Assembly: GCF_002846395.1 (NCBI RefSeq)
Contig: NZ_PJMU01000004.1
Coordinates: 62,001-126,000 of the forward strand
Reading direction: 5' to 3'
Length of the DNA: 64,000 nt
Source of the DNA: Pontibacter ramchanderi
Lineage (GTDB): Bacteria; Bacteroidota; Bacteroidia; Cytophagales; Hymenobacteraceae
Of this stretch, positions 43,516 to 52,183 are shown in pieces. The translations under genes and the position numbers were made by a program. Within the stretch, counting starts at the first letter, position 1. Every line of letters begins with the position of its first letter. Below the pieces are notes generated by a model, which made no database searches, was not told where the DNA came from, and saw only the letters and a list, made by a program, of their open reading frames with translations.

Positions 43516-44229
43516 ATGAGCTTTTCATCATCGACCCCCGTGGTCTCGCTACGCGACGTGGCTATTTATCAGGATGTAAACACCGTGCTGAGCAGTGTCA
43601 ATTTCGACATTGACAAAGGGGAGTTCGTATACCTGGTGGGCCGTACCGGAAGCGGAAAAAGCTCGTTGCTTAAAACCCTTTACGGGGATTTGCCGCTTCA
43701 AACAGGAGTAGGTACCATCGCCGATTTCAAACTGACAAAGCTCCCACGCAAGCAGGTGCCATACCTGCGCCGTAAGATCGGCATTGTGTTTCAGGACTTT
43801 CAATTGCTTTTTGACCGCACAGTGGCAGAGAACTTAGCCTTTGTGCTGAAAGCCACAGGCTGGAATGACAAATCGAAGCGTAAGCAGCGCATCACGGAAG
43901 TGCTCATGCGTGTCGGACTGGATGCCGCCGCCAATAAACTGCCGCACCAACTGTCTGGTGGCGAGCAGCAGCGTATCGTAGTAGCCCGTGCCCTCCTTAA
44001 CGAGCCGGTCATTCTGCTGGCCGACGAACCGACCGGTAACCTCGACCCGATTGTGGCCGACGGCATCATGCAGCTCTTCAACGAAATCAATAACAGTGGA
44101 ACAGCCATCCTGATGGCTACGCACAACTACGAGATTATCAACCGCTATCCACACCGCGTGCTCAAGTGCGAAAACGGCAAAGTGCTCGATTCGAAAGTAG
44201 AGTCCTTTAACCTGACAACAGGCTACTAA
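43516..44229 (+). CDS. ftsE: FtsE-like ABC ATPase
   Basis: A 237-residue ABC ATPase of the FtsE/LolD group. Walker A GRTGSGKSSLLKTL (36-49), Q-loop VFQDFQLL, signature LSGGEQQRIVVARAL, Walker B ILLADEPTGNLDP and the H-loop ATHN are complete. FtsE works with the permease FtsX in cell division; the permease is not adjacent here, and in many Bacteroidota ftsE and ftsX are separate. It follows the 67-residue gene. A LolD role cannot be excluded from sequence alone. Confidence 0.88.
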   Translation: MSFSSSTPVVSLRDVAIYQDVNTVLSSVNFDIDKGEFVYLVGRTGSGKSSLLKTLYGDLPLQTGVGTIADFKLTKLPRKQVPYLRRKIGIVFQDFQLLFDRTVAENLAFVLKATGWNDKSKRKQRITEVLMRVGLDAAANKLPHQLSGGEQQRIVVARALLNEPVILLADEPTGNLDPIVADGIMQLFNEINNSGTAILMATHNYEIINRYPHRVLKCENGKVLDSKVESFNLTTGY

Positions 44230-44340
44230 ATTTAATTTTCTTTTCTTGGTTTTAGAGTCGTGGAGTTTCACAGAAAGCTTCCCGGACAGGTATATCTTTA
44301 CATATACTTGTCACAGTTTTCAGTTAATGAACCCTTCGAC

Positions 44341-45816
44341 TTAATTAAGTCTGCGCCACTGTGCGAGCAGCCAATGGTTCATGTCCGGGTATACCTGCAA
44401 ACTGATTATCAAGCCCATATAGATGGCGGTGATCAACAGGGAGCGGACCAGGATGTCCAGGTATAGATTGCCCAGGTATGGCACCAGGTATGAGGCCCCC
44501 AGCGCAACGGCGGCGATAGCCGTCACACCCAGAGAATTCCAGGCGAAAGGCTGCATTTTGTAGAGGTACTGCACAAAGAACAGGCGCAGCAGGTTGATCG
44601 TCACATACGAGATCATGGAGGCCAATGCAGCACCGTTTATGCCGTACAGCGGAATGAATACATAATTTGTCCAGATGGTTAGGCCGGCCAGCACCACATT
44701 AAAGAGCAGATCCCAACGGTATTTTTCGGAAGTGGCCAGGATGATGCCGTTTATACCTGTGGCCAGGTCGATGATGCGGGCCATGGACAGGAACAATACT
44801 ACATACTTACCAGCCCGGTAAGTCTCCGGCATAAAGGAGAACAGGTTATCGATATTGGCCCAAATGCCAATAAAGAGCAGCAAACCCACGATCAGGTTGA
44901 TCAGGGTGATCTGTTTGTAAAGCCGCTCCATACCTGCCATATCCCTGTCTTTCCAGTACTCGGCCACCTGCGGAAAAGCGATCTTGAAAATAGAGCGTGC
45001 CGGCACCATAATGGCGCTGGTGATGAAAAAAGCCGTAGTGTAGATACCGTTGTCGCCCAGGCTGTAAGAGCTGATCATGATCTGGTCGACGGTGGTGATG
45101 ATGGTTACCGAGATATTGCCCAGGAAAGTAAAGAATCCGAAATACAACATCTCCCGCAAAGGCACAATACTCAGAGCAGCCAGACGCGGACGCAAAAACA
45201 ACTGCTTCAGCCACAGCGCATACACTACCAGCGAAAGCGTGATCACTGCATTAATGACAATGTACAGCAGCACGAATTGCCTGAAGTCGATCCACTCAAA
45301 CGCATAGAGCCCGATGAGGGCTGTGGTGAGGATGCGCAGCAGAAAGTCCTGGGCGAAAGACGAAATAATGGTCTTGAACAGCGAGCGCAGGTAGGCGGTG
45401 AGCAGGTTAAAGAGCAGCGTGAAAAAGGCCAGCGGGATGACAAAGTAATAGTAGTCGAGCAGGAGAGGAGAGTTCTCGATATAGTAGTCGATGACGACCG
45501 GCTTAAAGAGTAGGAAGAGCCCTGTAATGGCTCCAAAGCCCAGCACAGGTATAGCCAGCAGCAGAAACAGGAAGCCGTGGTGCTCCTTGCTCTTATCCCG
45601 GAAATAAGGGAAGTAGCGCACGCTCATGTTCACGAAACCGAGCGCCGAGAACTGCGCAAACATCACCGAAATCTGAATCAGCAGACGAGTCAGGCCCACT
45701 TCTTCCTCCTCCAGAAAGTTCGGAAAAAGCAGGATGGTGTTTACATAGCCGATGGCGATGCCGGCGTATGAGATCACGGTGTTCCAAATACCCTCGCGCT
45801 GGAGATGTTTGCTCAT
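44341..45816 (-). CDS. Oligosaccharide flippase (Wzx/MATE-like)
   Basis: A 491-residue membrane protein with about 12-14 helices of the polysaccharide biosynthesis (Wzx/RfbX) family, which moves undecaprenyl-linked sugars across the inner membrane. Typical text: YVNTILLFPNFLEEEEVGLTRLL near residue 21, the GFVNMSVRYFPYFRDKS start of the second pair, and LVYLKFILNYVFIPLYG-type segments (TNYVFIPLYGINGAALA) towards the end. It is the last gene of the pse operon and starts 33 bases after the glycosyltransferase. It would flip the sugar made by the cluster. Confidence 0.87.
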   Translation of the reverse strand: MSKHLQREGIWNTVISYAGIAIGYVNTILLFPNFLEEEEVGLTRLLIQISVMFAQFSALGFVNMSVRYFPYFRDKSKEHHGFLFLLLAIPVLGFGAITGLFLLFKPVVIDYYIENSPLLLDYYYFVIPLAFFTLLFNLLTAYLRSLFKTIISSFAQDFLLRILTTALIGLYAFEWIDFRQFVLLYIVINAVITLSLVVYALWLKQLFLRPRLAALSIVPLREMLYFGFFTFLGNISVTIITTVDQIMISSYSLGDNGIYTTAFFITSAIMVPARSIFKIAFPQVAEYWKDRDMAGMERLYKQITLINLIVGLLLFIGIWANIDNLFSFMPETYRAGKYVVLFLSMARIIDLATGINGIILATSEKYRWDLLFNVVLAGLTIWTNYVFIPLYGINGAALASMISYVTINLLRLFFVQYLYKMQPFAWNSLGVTAIAAVALGASYLVPYLGNLYLDILVRSLLITAIYMGLIISLQVYPDMNHWLLAQWRRLN

Positions 45817-45849
45817 GTTTTTATTTCAGGCCACAAAGGTAGCCGATTC

Positions 45850-47139
45850 CTATAATTTGCTGCCCCCGGACAGCATCGCTTTTACAAAAGTGCTTGCCAG
45901 TTCGCCACTTCTGCCGTCATACTCGGTTCCTACTGTTGCGTGATAATAGCTTGCCCGCCGGTATACCTCGGGTTTGTGCGCTATACCTTGTGCTATCATC
46001 GGCCTGAGCGCGTCGTAGGAAATGGCTTCTTCAATCAGTCCCTGCGCTACAAAGCCATAATAGTCATGCAGCTCTTCTTTCGGGTTGAAATTGTAGTAGA
46101 CCGACCACACATTCAGCAGCACCGCCTCCAGGTGGATGCCGGAGTTGCCGCTCACCAGCATGTCTATCCCTTGCAGGTACTCAAAAACGGATTGTTGCCG
46201 TGGGGTGGTAAGGGTAATGTTCGGACTAATGCCAGTGGCGAAGGTATAGCTGCGTTTGTCACGGGGATGGGGGCGGAGCAGGATGCGCAATTCCGGAAAA
46301 TCACGACTGATGTTGCGAACAAGCTGTTGTACCTCTTCTGTCAGGTCCATCAGGTTACAGGCTATACCTAGTGTCTTTACCTGCTTACTCCTGTTGCGGT
46401 GCAGCACAAACTTGTCCGCTTTGGGCATACCGATAAACTCTACCCGCCCTGTAACCGGACCGCACAACTTATACTTGTCCAGCGAATCCTGCCCCTCCAA
46501 TAGGCTCAGGTTAAATGCCAGTGGCGGAAATAAGTGGCTCACACTGGAGTGCTGCACATAGATGGTAGGTATACCTAGTTCTTTCGCTGCCAGCAGCAGG
46601 GCACGGGCATCCGCATTGTGGTCGTTGGCAAACACAATGGCCTGCGGACGGTATTTTTTCAGCTTCTGCAGGTATACCTCATAAAATCCAACGGCATCGT
46701 AAAGCAGGTCCACAAAGCGCAGGGTTCTGTGCTTGCGTTGTGCGAGAAACTGGAAGAACAGTGGCAGAAACTTGTAATAATAGAGTAGTTTTTTGCGCAG
46801 CGAGATCCGCGCAACTGCCTGGTTATACCTGCCAATGGCTTTGCTCTGACCAGCTACCATCACAGCATCAGGTATAGCTGCCTCTAAAAAGTGCAGACTA
46901 TCGTAATTGTTCTGGCTCACCACATACAGCCATACCTTGTCCTGCAGTTGCTCCGGCTTCTCTACTGTTTTAAATAAGTTGCCCAATAGCCGCACTAGGG
47001 TATAGCCGGCCATGCGCAGCAGTCGCATCACCAGATTGCCGGGTGAGGCTGCGTTTTTGGCACTTTCAGGGAGATTGTAAAAACCTTCGGAAAAGTGCAG
47101 GTATAGGATGTTGCTGTACAGGGTATACCAGTCTTTCAT
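45850..47139 (-). CDS. GT-B-like glycosyltransferase, capsule/polysialyltransferase type
   Basis: A 429-residue protein that I place by pattern only. The C-terminal half has GPVTGRVEFIGMPKADKF, LRPHPRD and SGNSGIHLEAVLL, the pattern of capsule-type or polysialyltransferase-like GT-B enzymes, where His and Arg bind the nucleotide sugar phosphate; YVQHSSVSHLFPPLAFN lies upstream. Position inside the pse cluster, three bases before pseI, suggests that it transfers the activated nonulosonic acid, but direct proof is lacking. Confidence 0.6.
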   Translation of the reverse strand: MKDWYTLYSNILYLHFSEGFYNLPESAKNAASPGNLVMRLLRMAGYTLVRLLGNLFKTVEKPEQLQDKVWLYVVSQNNYDSLHFLEAAIPDAVMVAGQSKAIGRYNQAVARISLRKKLLYYYKFLPLFFQFLAQRKHRTLRFVDLLYDAVGFYEVYLQKLKKYRPQAIVFANDHNADARALLLAAKELGIPTIYVQHSSVSHLFPPLAFNLSLLEGQDSLDKYKLCGPVTGRVEFIGMPKADKFVLHRNRSKQVKTLGIACNLMDLTEEVQQLVRNISRDFPELRILLRPHPRDKRSYTFATGISPNITLTTPRQQSVFEYLQGIDMLVSGNSGIHLEAVLLNVWSVYYNFNPKEELHDYYGFVAQGLIEEAISYDALRPMIAQGIAHKPEVYRRASYYHATVGTEYDGRSGELASTFVKAMLSGGSKL

Positions 47140-47142
47140 GTG

Positions 47143-48186
47143 TTATACCATGTCCCAGCTAAGCGGTGTGCCTGCTTTGATGTCCTGCGTGGCACTTTTG
47201 CCCAGCAAGTTGTCGTAATGTTTCGGCGGTAGCCCCAGGCCCGGACGGATCACCCGGATGTTCTCTTTGGTGAAAGGTTCACCGGCTTTGATATCCTGTG
47301 CGGCATAAACCGAGCGCTTGAAAAGACGGCTCTTCTCCTCGGCACGCTGCACGCCGTATTGTACCTGTCCCAGCGCCAGCCAGGCCCTTTCCGATTCCAC
47401 CACCAGCGAGCGCAACTCCACCGGTTCCAGCGAGAAAGCGGAGTCCACGCCGCCATCGGCACGGCTTAGCGTGAAGTGTTTTTCGATAACAGTGGCACCC
47501 AAGGCCACAGCGGCTACTGACGCTCCAACGCCCATGGTATGGTCCGACAGGCCGACCTGCACATCATACAGAGCGCTGAGATGGGGAATGGTGCGCAGGT
47601 TCGTGTTTTCTGGTGTGGCCGGGTAGGTGGAGGTGCACTTGAGCAGGATAAGCTCCAGGCAGCCTTCTTCGCGCAGCACATGCACGGCCTCGGCCACTTC
47701 CTGCACGGTGGCAGCGCCGGTGCTCATGATCACGGGCTTGCCAGTGGCCGCTACTTTTCGCAGCAGCGGGTGGTCCGTGTTCTCGAAAGAGGCGATCTTG
47801 TAGGCGGGCGCTCCCAGGCTCTCCAGGAAATCCACCGCCGATTCGTCGAAAGGGGAGGAGAAGGCGATGATGCCGCGCTCCCGTGCCCGCTCAAAAATAG
47901 GTTGGTGCCACTCCCATGGGGTGTAGGCCTCTTTGTAGAGGTCGTACAACTCACGGCCTTTCCACAGGGAACCCTCGTCCTCGATGGTGAAGGCGCCGGG
48001 CAGTGTCATGGTGTCGGCTGTGTAAGTCTGTAGCTTGATGGCATCGGCACCTGCATCGGCAGCGGCATCGACAATGGCCAGCGCCCGCTCCAGCGATTGG
48101 TTGTGGTTGCCCGACATCTCCGCGATGATGAAAGGCTTGTGGCTCGGGCCTATTAAACGGCCGGCAATAATGATATCGTTGATCAT
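47143..48186 (-). CDS. pseI: Pseudaminic acid synthase (NeuB family)
   Basis: Condenses 2,4-diacetamido-2,4,6-trideoxy-L-altrose with phosphoenolpyruvate to pseudaminic acid (347 residues). The NeuB barrel has IIAEMSGNHNQSLERA, the DAIKLQTYT strand and KIASFENTDHPLL; the C-terminal SAF (antifreeze-like) domain begins around residue 285 (KSRLFKRSVYAAQDIKAGEP) and closes the active site. I chose the ATG at 48186, 16 bases behind the preceding gene; a longer frame to 48291 would overlap it. PseI is preferred over NeuB because pseB/C/G are in the same operon. Confidence 0.92.
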   Translation of the reverse strand: MINDIIIAGRLIGPSHKPFIIAEMSGNHNQSLERALAIVDAAADAGADAIKLQTYTADTMTLPGAFTIEDEGSLWKGRELYDLYKEAYTPWEWHQPIFERARERGIIAFSSPFDESAVDFLESLGAPAYKIASFENTDHPLLRKVAATGKPVIMSTGAATVQEVAEAVHVLREEGCLELILLKCTSTYPATPENTNLRTIPHLSALYDVQVGLSDHTMGVGASVAAVALGATVIEKHFTLSRADGGVDSAFSLEPVELRSLVVESERAWLALGQVQYGVQRAEEKSRLFKRSVYAAQDIKAGEPFTKENIRVIRPGLGLPPKHYDNLLGKSATQDIKAGTPLSWDMV

Positions 48187-48202
48187 GATTTCTTTTTCTA
48201 AA

Positions 48203-49687
48203 CTATCCCCTGGCCTTTGGCTGCCAGACAAAACGAAAAGCCTTCGGATGGGCCGGATCAGTATCACCGTAAGCAAAGCCGGCTTTTTCAAATGACCGCA
48301 CCGAGGCTTTGTGATCCTGCTGCACCAGACCGTCCACCATAGTCACATCAGGCCGGTCCAGCAGCAGGTGCTGTATACCTTTGAGTAACACCGTATGTCC
48401 GAGTCCTTTGCCCCGAAAGTCCGCTCCGATCAGGTAGCTGATCGTGGCTTTACCGTCTTTCAGGTCGAACCGTATGTGCGCGGCTGGATTGCCGTCTGCT
48501 TCAGCAAGATAGAGCATGGCGTCGGGGTTGTCAAGTTTGGCCTGAAACCAGCGGGTATGGTCCTCGAGCGGAATCGGTTCCGGGTTGAACGAGTGCCGGC
48601 GCACCTCTGGGTCATTGGCCCAATCGAAAAGCAGGTGAAGATCTTCAGGTATAACGTGCCGGATTTTCAGATTAGTCGCCAGACTGAGACTTTGGAATAT
48701 CTCCAACAGTCGCTCACCACTTTTTCCGTCAAAGAACTGCCGTTGAGTTGCAAGTTGTGTCTCAAAATCCTGCTGACTTATACCTTGCTGTAGTGCTTGC
48801 GAAAGGCTGCTGTAGTCACGGGCTATACCTTCTGTTGTCAGGAACTGGTGCATGCTTGTCTGGTTATCGGCGGTTTGCTTCACAAACAGCACACCACCCA
48901 CGGCAGCATATTCATAAGAAATACCGCTGGCTGAGGTGATGGCAGCCTGGCATTTGGCCATCAGGCGGCGCAGACTTTCAGCGGAAAGATCCCGGTGCAG
49001 TTTAGCAAGTGGCTGGTCTTTCAGTTTCTGTTTCAGCTCGTGCAAGTGGGTATAAGCGCTACCCACCACTATTTCGATCTGCTTGACGGCAGGTATTGCC
49101 TGCAGCATTTTCAGCGCCTGCAAGGTATGGTTGTCGGGGTCGGCGCCTCCCATGGAAACCAGCACATGTAAGTCACCTTCAGGTATAGACCGCGCCGCTT
49201 TGGCAGCTCTCAAAAAGGCAGGGCGAAGCAGCGTATAGTGTGGACCGAGTAGCAGTCGGGTATAGGGAGCGACCTGGTAGAGCTCTGGAGACACTCCTCC
49301 AGCCTGATTGATCACCGCATCTGCCACAAAAGGATAGGCATGAATATCGTCGATGCAAACAACTGCCGCGCCGCGTGATTTGATGTTCTGTTGGTAATCC
49401 GTGCCAAAGGTATAGCCATCCAGCACTACGATCTCTTCATCAGAAACATAGGCATCCAGCTCGTGCACAAAGCGGTCGGCATCCGGTTCGGCGGGAGGAA
49501 GCACGATGATGCCGTCGCATACCTCCCATATCCGCTCCTGCAAAGCCTGGTCAGGCGACTGAATGGCAAACACGCATTCAAACTCCCGGCGCAGCATGTG
49601 CACCAGCGCAAGCGAGCGCGTGACGTGGCCCAGTCCGATGCGGCTGTTCCCGTCTGCCCTGAAAATGATGCGTGTCTTCCTGTTCAT
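48203..49687 (-). CDS. pseG: PseG-PseH fusion: UDP-sugar hydrolase plus N-acetyltransferase
   Basis: One 494-residue chain carries two steps of the pathway. Residues 1-340 match PseG (DGNSRIGLGHVTRSLAL near 13, SMGGADPDN near 176, ITSASGISYEYAAVGG near 254), which releases UDP from UDP-2,4-diacetamido-trideoxyaltrose. Residues about 342-494 form a GNAT domain like PseH (LKIRHVIPEDLHLLFDWANDPEVRRHSF, IGADFRGKGLGHTVL), which acetylates the 4-amino group before hydrolysis. In Helicobacter and Campylobacter these are separate proteins. The two reactions are consecutive, so the fusion makes sense. Confidence 0.9.
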   Translation of the reverse strand: MNRKTRIIFRADGNSRIGLGHVTRSLALVHMLRREFECVFAIQSPDQALQERIWEVCDGIIVLPPAEPDADRFVHELDAYVSDEEIVVLDGYTFGTDYQQNIKSRGAAVVCIDDIHAYPFVADAVINQAGGVSPELYQVAPYTRLLLGPHYTLLRPAFLRAAKAARSIPEGDLHVLVSMGGADPDNHTLQALKMLQAIPAVKQIEIVVGSAYTHLHELKQKLKDQPLAKLHRDLSAESLRRLMAKCQAAITSASGISYEYAAVGGVLFVKQTADNQTSMHQFLTTEGIARDYSSLSQALQQGISQQDFETQLATQRQFFDGKSGERLLEIFQSLSLATNLKIRHVIPEDLHLLFDWANDPEVRRHSFNPEPIPLEDHTRWFQAKLDNPDAMLYLAEADGNPAAHIRFDLKDGKATISYLIGADFRGKGLGHTVLLKGIQHLLLDRPDVTMVDGLVQQDHKASVRSFEKAGFAYGDTDPAHPKAFRFVWQPKARG

Positions 49688-49711
49688 ACGATTATAATTT
49701 TAGCAGCACTC

Positions 49712-50518
49712 TTACAGCTTTCGCAGCGCTCTGGTAAATCCTCCGGACTGCAGCAATTTTCTGGCGGCAGCCATTTCCTCTTCTTCAGAATTGAAAACCT
49801 GCCGCTGCGAATTGGCCGCGTTGATTTCCTGCAACCAAGGGTGCTCCTGCAGTAACGCAGCAATTAGCTCGTGTGTCACCGGTTGCCCCGTTTTCCAGAG
49901 CCGCTCTATAATCAGGGAGGCTAGTGCGTAGTCCGTTGGGTAGTCTACGGTCAGGCGCAGCGCTTCGATGGGGGAAGTGTATGGTAGCACTTGCCTCTTG
50001 AAACTGGCTGCTCTTCTGATATAAGGCGTCACGTGCTCGCGGTCGGCGGCTTCAGTAGCTTCTTTGGCAGCCGTTTCAAGAGCTTCTCGCGTAAACACTT
50101 CCACATTGGTGCCGAGCGGCAGGCCTGTGCTGATGATATAGTCTGATGCTGTTTCTAATAACCGGTTCACCGCCTGGTCGATCGTTTCCGGCATCACGAA
50201 AGGGTTATCTCCCGTGAGGCGTACGATCACGTCCAGCTCGTAGGTACGGGCTGTCTGCAGGAAACGCTCCAGCACATCATCGGCTGCGCCACGCAGGTAA
50301 GGAATAGCCTTCTCATTGCAGAAGGTTTCAATCACATCGTCAGTACTCCGGGTGGTGGTGGCTATAATTGTTTGCTGCAAAGAACTGGCAGACTGTGCAT
50401 TGGCTACCACGTGCTCCAGCAGACTGGTATTTCCGCTGAACGGGAGCGGCAGCAGTGCCTTGCCGGGCAGTCGCTCCGAGCCCAGGCGCACCTGTATGAT
50501 GGCGCCGACCTTTACCAT
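49712..50518 (-). CDS. pseF: Pseudaminic acid cytidylyltransferase (SpsF/PseF-type)
   Basis: A 268-residue enzyme of the SpsF/PseF cytidylyltransferase group that activates the nonulosonic acid with CTP. The nucleotide motif IIQVRLGSERLPGKAL (7-22) is the family hallmark, followed by YLRGAADDVLERF and DNPFV, where Asp binds the metal. It overlaps the SDR gene by seven bases. It is assigned to PseF because the operon holds pseB, C, G and I; a distinct acid product would need a different name. Confidence 0.82.
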   Translation of the reverse strand: MVKVGAIIQVRLGSERLPGKALLPLPFSGNTSLLEHVVANAQSASSLQQTIIATTTRSTDDVIETFCNEKAIPYLRGAADDVLERFLQTARTYELDVIVRLTGDNPFVMPETIDQAVNRLLETASDYIISTGLPLGTNVEVFTREALETAAKEATEAADREHVTPYIRRAASFKRQVLPYTSPIEALRLTVDYPTDYALASLIIERLWKTGQPVTHELIAALLQEHPWLQEINAANSQRQVFNSEEEEMAAARKLLQSGGFTRALRKL

Positions 50519-51300
50519 GCCGTCCAGCCTCCGTCCAGCACCATGTTCTGGCCCGTCATAAAAGACGAGGCGTCTGAGGCCAGGTATACGAAGGCCCCTT
50601 TCAGGTCGTCCGGCTGCCCGATACGCCCCAGTGGGTTCTTGCGCTTAAGCTGCTCTACAAACACCTCATTCTGCTGCACCTGCTCGCTCGGGAAAGGACC
50701 CGGTGTAACGGCATTAACCGTAATGTTATGCTTGCCCAGGTAGCAGGCGAAGTAGCGCGTTAGCTGCAGTACGCCGGCTTTGGCGGCTCCATAGTGCGGC
50801 GGGTTCAGGAAAGCGGGACTCTCGTCGTAAATACTGAAATCGGGCGAGACCATGCCGTACATGGAGGACACGTTAATGATCCGACCGCCGTTTTGCTTCA
50901 GGTAGGGTATCACCTCCCGGATGCAGCGGTACACGCTGTTGAGATTACCGTCGATGCCGTAGGCCCATTCCTCATCCGTGAGCTGCTCGGGCTGCTGACC
51001 CTTAGAGTAAAAGGCATTGTTCACCAGCACGTCGATGCGGCCCGCTTCCTGCTGCACTTGCCTGAAAGCAGCAGCTACAGTGGCTGTGTCTGAAATGTCA
51101 CAGTAGGCGAAGGTGATTTTCAGATCCGAATGTTCTCCGAAAGCCTCCCTGAACTTTTCCTCGCTACGGCCCAATACATAAACAGTGGCACCGGCTTCGG
51201 CCAGTCCGAGACTGATGGCAGTGCCCAGGTGTCCGTAACCACCCGTGACGAGGGCTACTTTGCCGGAAAGGGAAAATAAGTCAGTTATGCTTCTGCTCAA
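50512..51300 (-). CDS. SDR oxidoreductase of the nonulosonate cluster (PtmA-like)
   Basis: A 262-residue short-chain dehydrogenase/reductase with an intact tetrad (TGGYGHLG cofactor site, NNAFY, SSMYG Ser, YGAAK). The close FSLSGKVALVTGGYGHLG start and the end DGGWTAW are like SDRs found in nonulosonic-acid clusters. No ATG fits: the only good start is TTG at 51300, which overlaps the stop of the AKR gene (TTGA), indicating translational coupling. A GTG at 51312 is a second option. It is not part of the standard Pse pathway and may tailor the sugar. Confidence 0.8.
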   Translation of the reverse strand: MSRSITDLFSLSGKVALVTGGYGHLGTAISLGLAEAGATVYVLGRSEEKFREAFGEHSDLKITFAYCDISDTATVAAAFRQVQQEAGRIDVLVNNAFYSKGQQPEQLTDEEWAYGIDGNLNSVYRCIREVIPYLKQNGGRIINVSSMYGMVSPDFSIYDESPAFLNPPHYGAAKAGVLQLTRYFACYLGKHNITVNAVTPGPFPSEQVQQNEVFVEQLKRKNPLGRIGQPDDLKGAFVYLASDASSFMTGQNMVLDGGWTAW

Positions 51301-52181
51301 TGTGCGGGCCACTTGTAGGGTAAGATTATGTTTTCGTTTTCTTCTTTCAGTTCCTGTAGCGCGGTATAGATTGCCGGGGGCAGTTCTGTGCTGCTGTAGC
51401 GGATGTTCTCCTGCAAGGTCTGCAGACTCTCCACACCGATCACCACCTGTGAAATATAGGGATTTGCCAGCGCAAAAGCCAGACATACCGCCCCAATTGG
51501 CAGTTGGTAGCTGTTGGCCAGCAGCTGTAGCTGCTCTAGTTTTGGAGTTACCCCCTGCAGGTATAGCGGCAGCCGATCAGGTTGCATAAAGAAAAGCCCC
51601 TGCAGGTATACAGACCGCACATGCGTTTCAATGCCCCGGTTCTGCAACTCAGGCAGTAGCTCCTCGAAGCGCCTGTCGAAGATGTTGTAGGGAAACTGCA
51701 AGATGTCGATCTGCGCCTCCTGCTTCAGCAGCGCCTCCGCTTCTGCAGGGTGGTAAAGCGAGAGCCCCACCCTCTCGGTTAGGCCAGAAGCTTTGAGCTC
51801 CTGCAGCTCGTCGAGCAGGGCAGGTTTGCTGCTGTAACTGGCGTAGCTGTGGAGCAGGTAGCCGTACAACTTCTCTACTCTCAGCCGCTTCAGCGACTCG
51901 CGGCATGCTTGTGCAATGCTTTTGTCAGGGCTGTTCGGCGGATACTTGCTGATGATACGGTAAGGTGCCGGCAAGTTATGCAGGACGTTGCCCAGGCACT
52001 GTTCACTGCTGCCATAGGCTGCTGCCGTGTCCAGGGTGTCTATACCTGCCTTCGCTGCTTCAGTTAGTATGGTGGCTATCTCGGCTTCAGGAATTTGCCC
52101 ACGTTGGTTGCTGATGCCATAGGGGAGCCCGAACTGCGCCGTGCCCAGGATCAGCCTGTTTGTATATGTCTGACTCGTCAA
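51297..52181 (-). CDS. Aldo/keto reductase of the nonulosonate cluster
   Basis: A 294-residue AKR-family protein with the barrel motifs LILGTAQFGLPYGI (18-31), LDTAAAYGSSE (Asp and catalytic Tyr), IISKYPP (Lys), LLHSYASY (His), and the closing VVIGVESLQTLQENI. The best start is TTG at 52181, two bases behind the pseC stop; the first ATG in frame lies inside pseC. It lies between pseC and pseF together with an SDR. Neither is needed for pseudaminate itself, so the pair probably adds a redox or epimerisation step. Confidence 0.78.
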   Translation of the reverse strand: MTSQTYTNRLILGTAQFGLPYGISNQRGQIPEAEIATILTEAAKAGIDTLDTAAAYGSSEQCLGNVLHNLPAPYRIISKYPPNSPDKSIAQACRESLKRLRVEKLYGYLLHSYASYSSKPALLDELQELKASGLTERVGLSLYHPAEAEALLKQEAQIDILQFPYNIFDRRFEELLPELQNRGIETHVRSVYLQGLFFMQPDRLPLYLQGVTPKLEQLQLLANSYQLPIGAVCLAFALANPYISQVVIGVESLQTLQENIRYSSTELPPAIYTALQELKEENENIILPYKWPAH

Positions 52182-52183
52182 AC

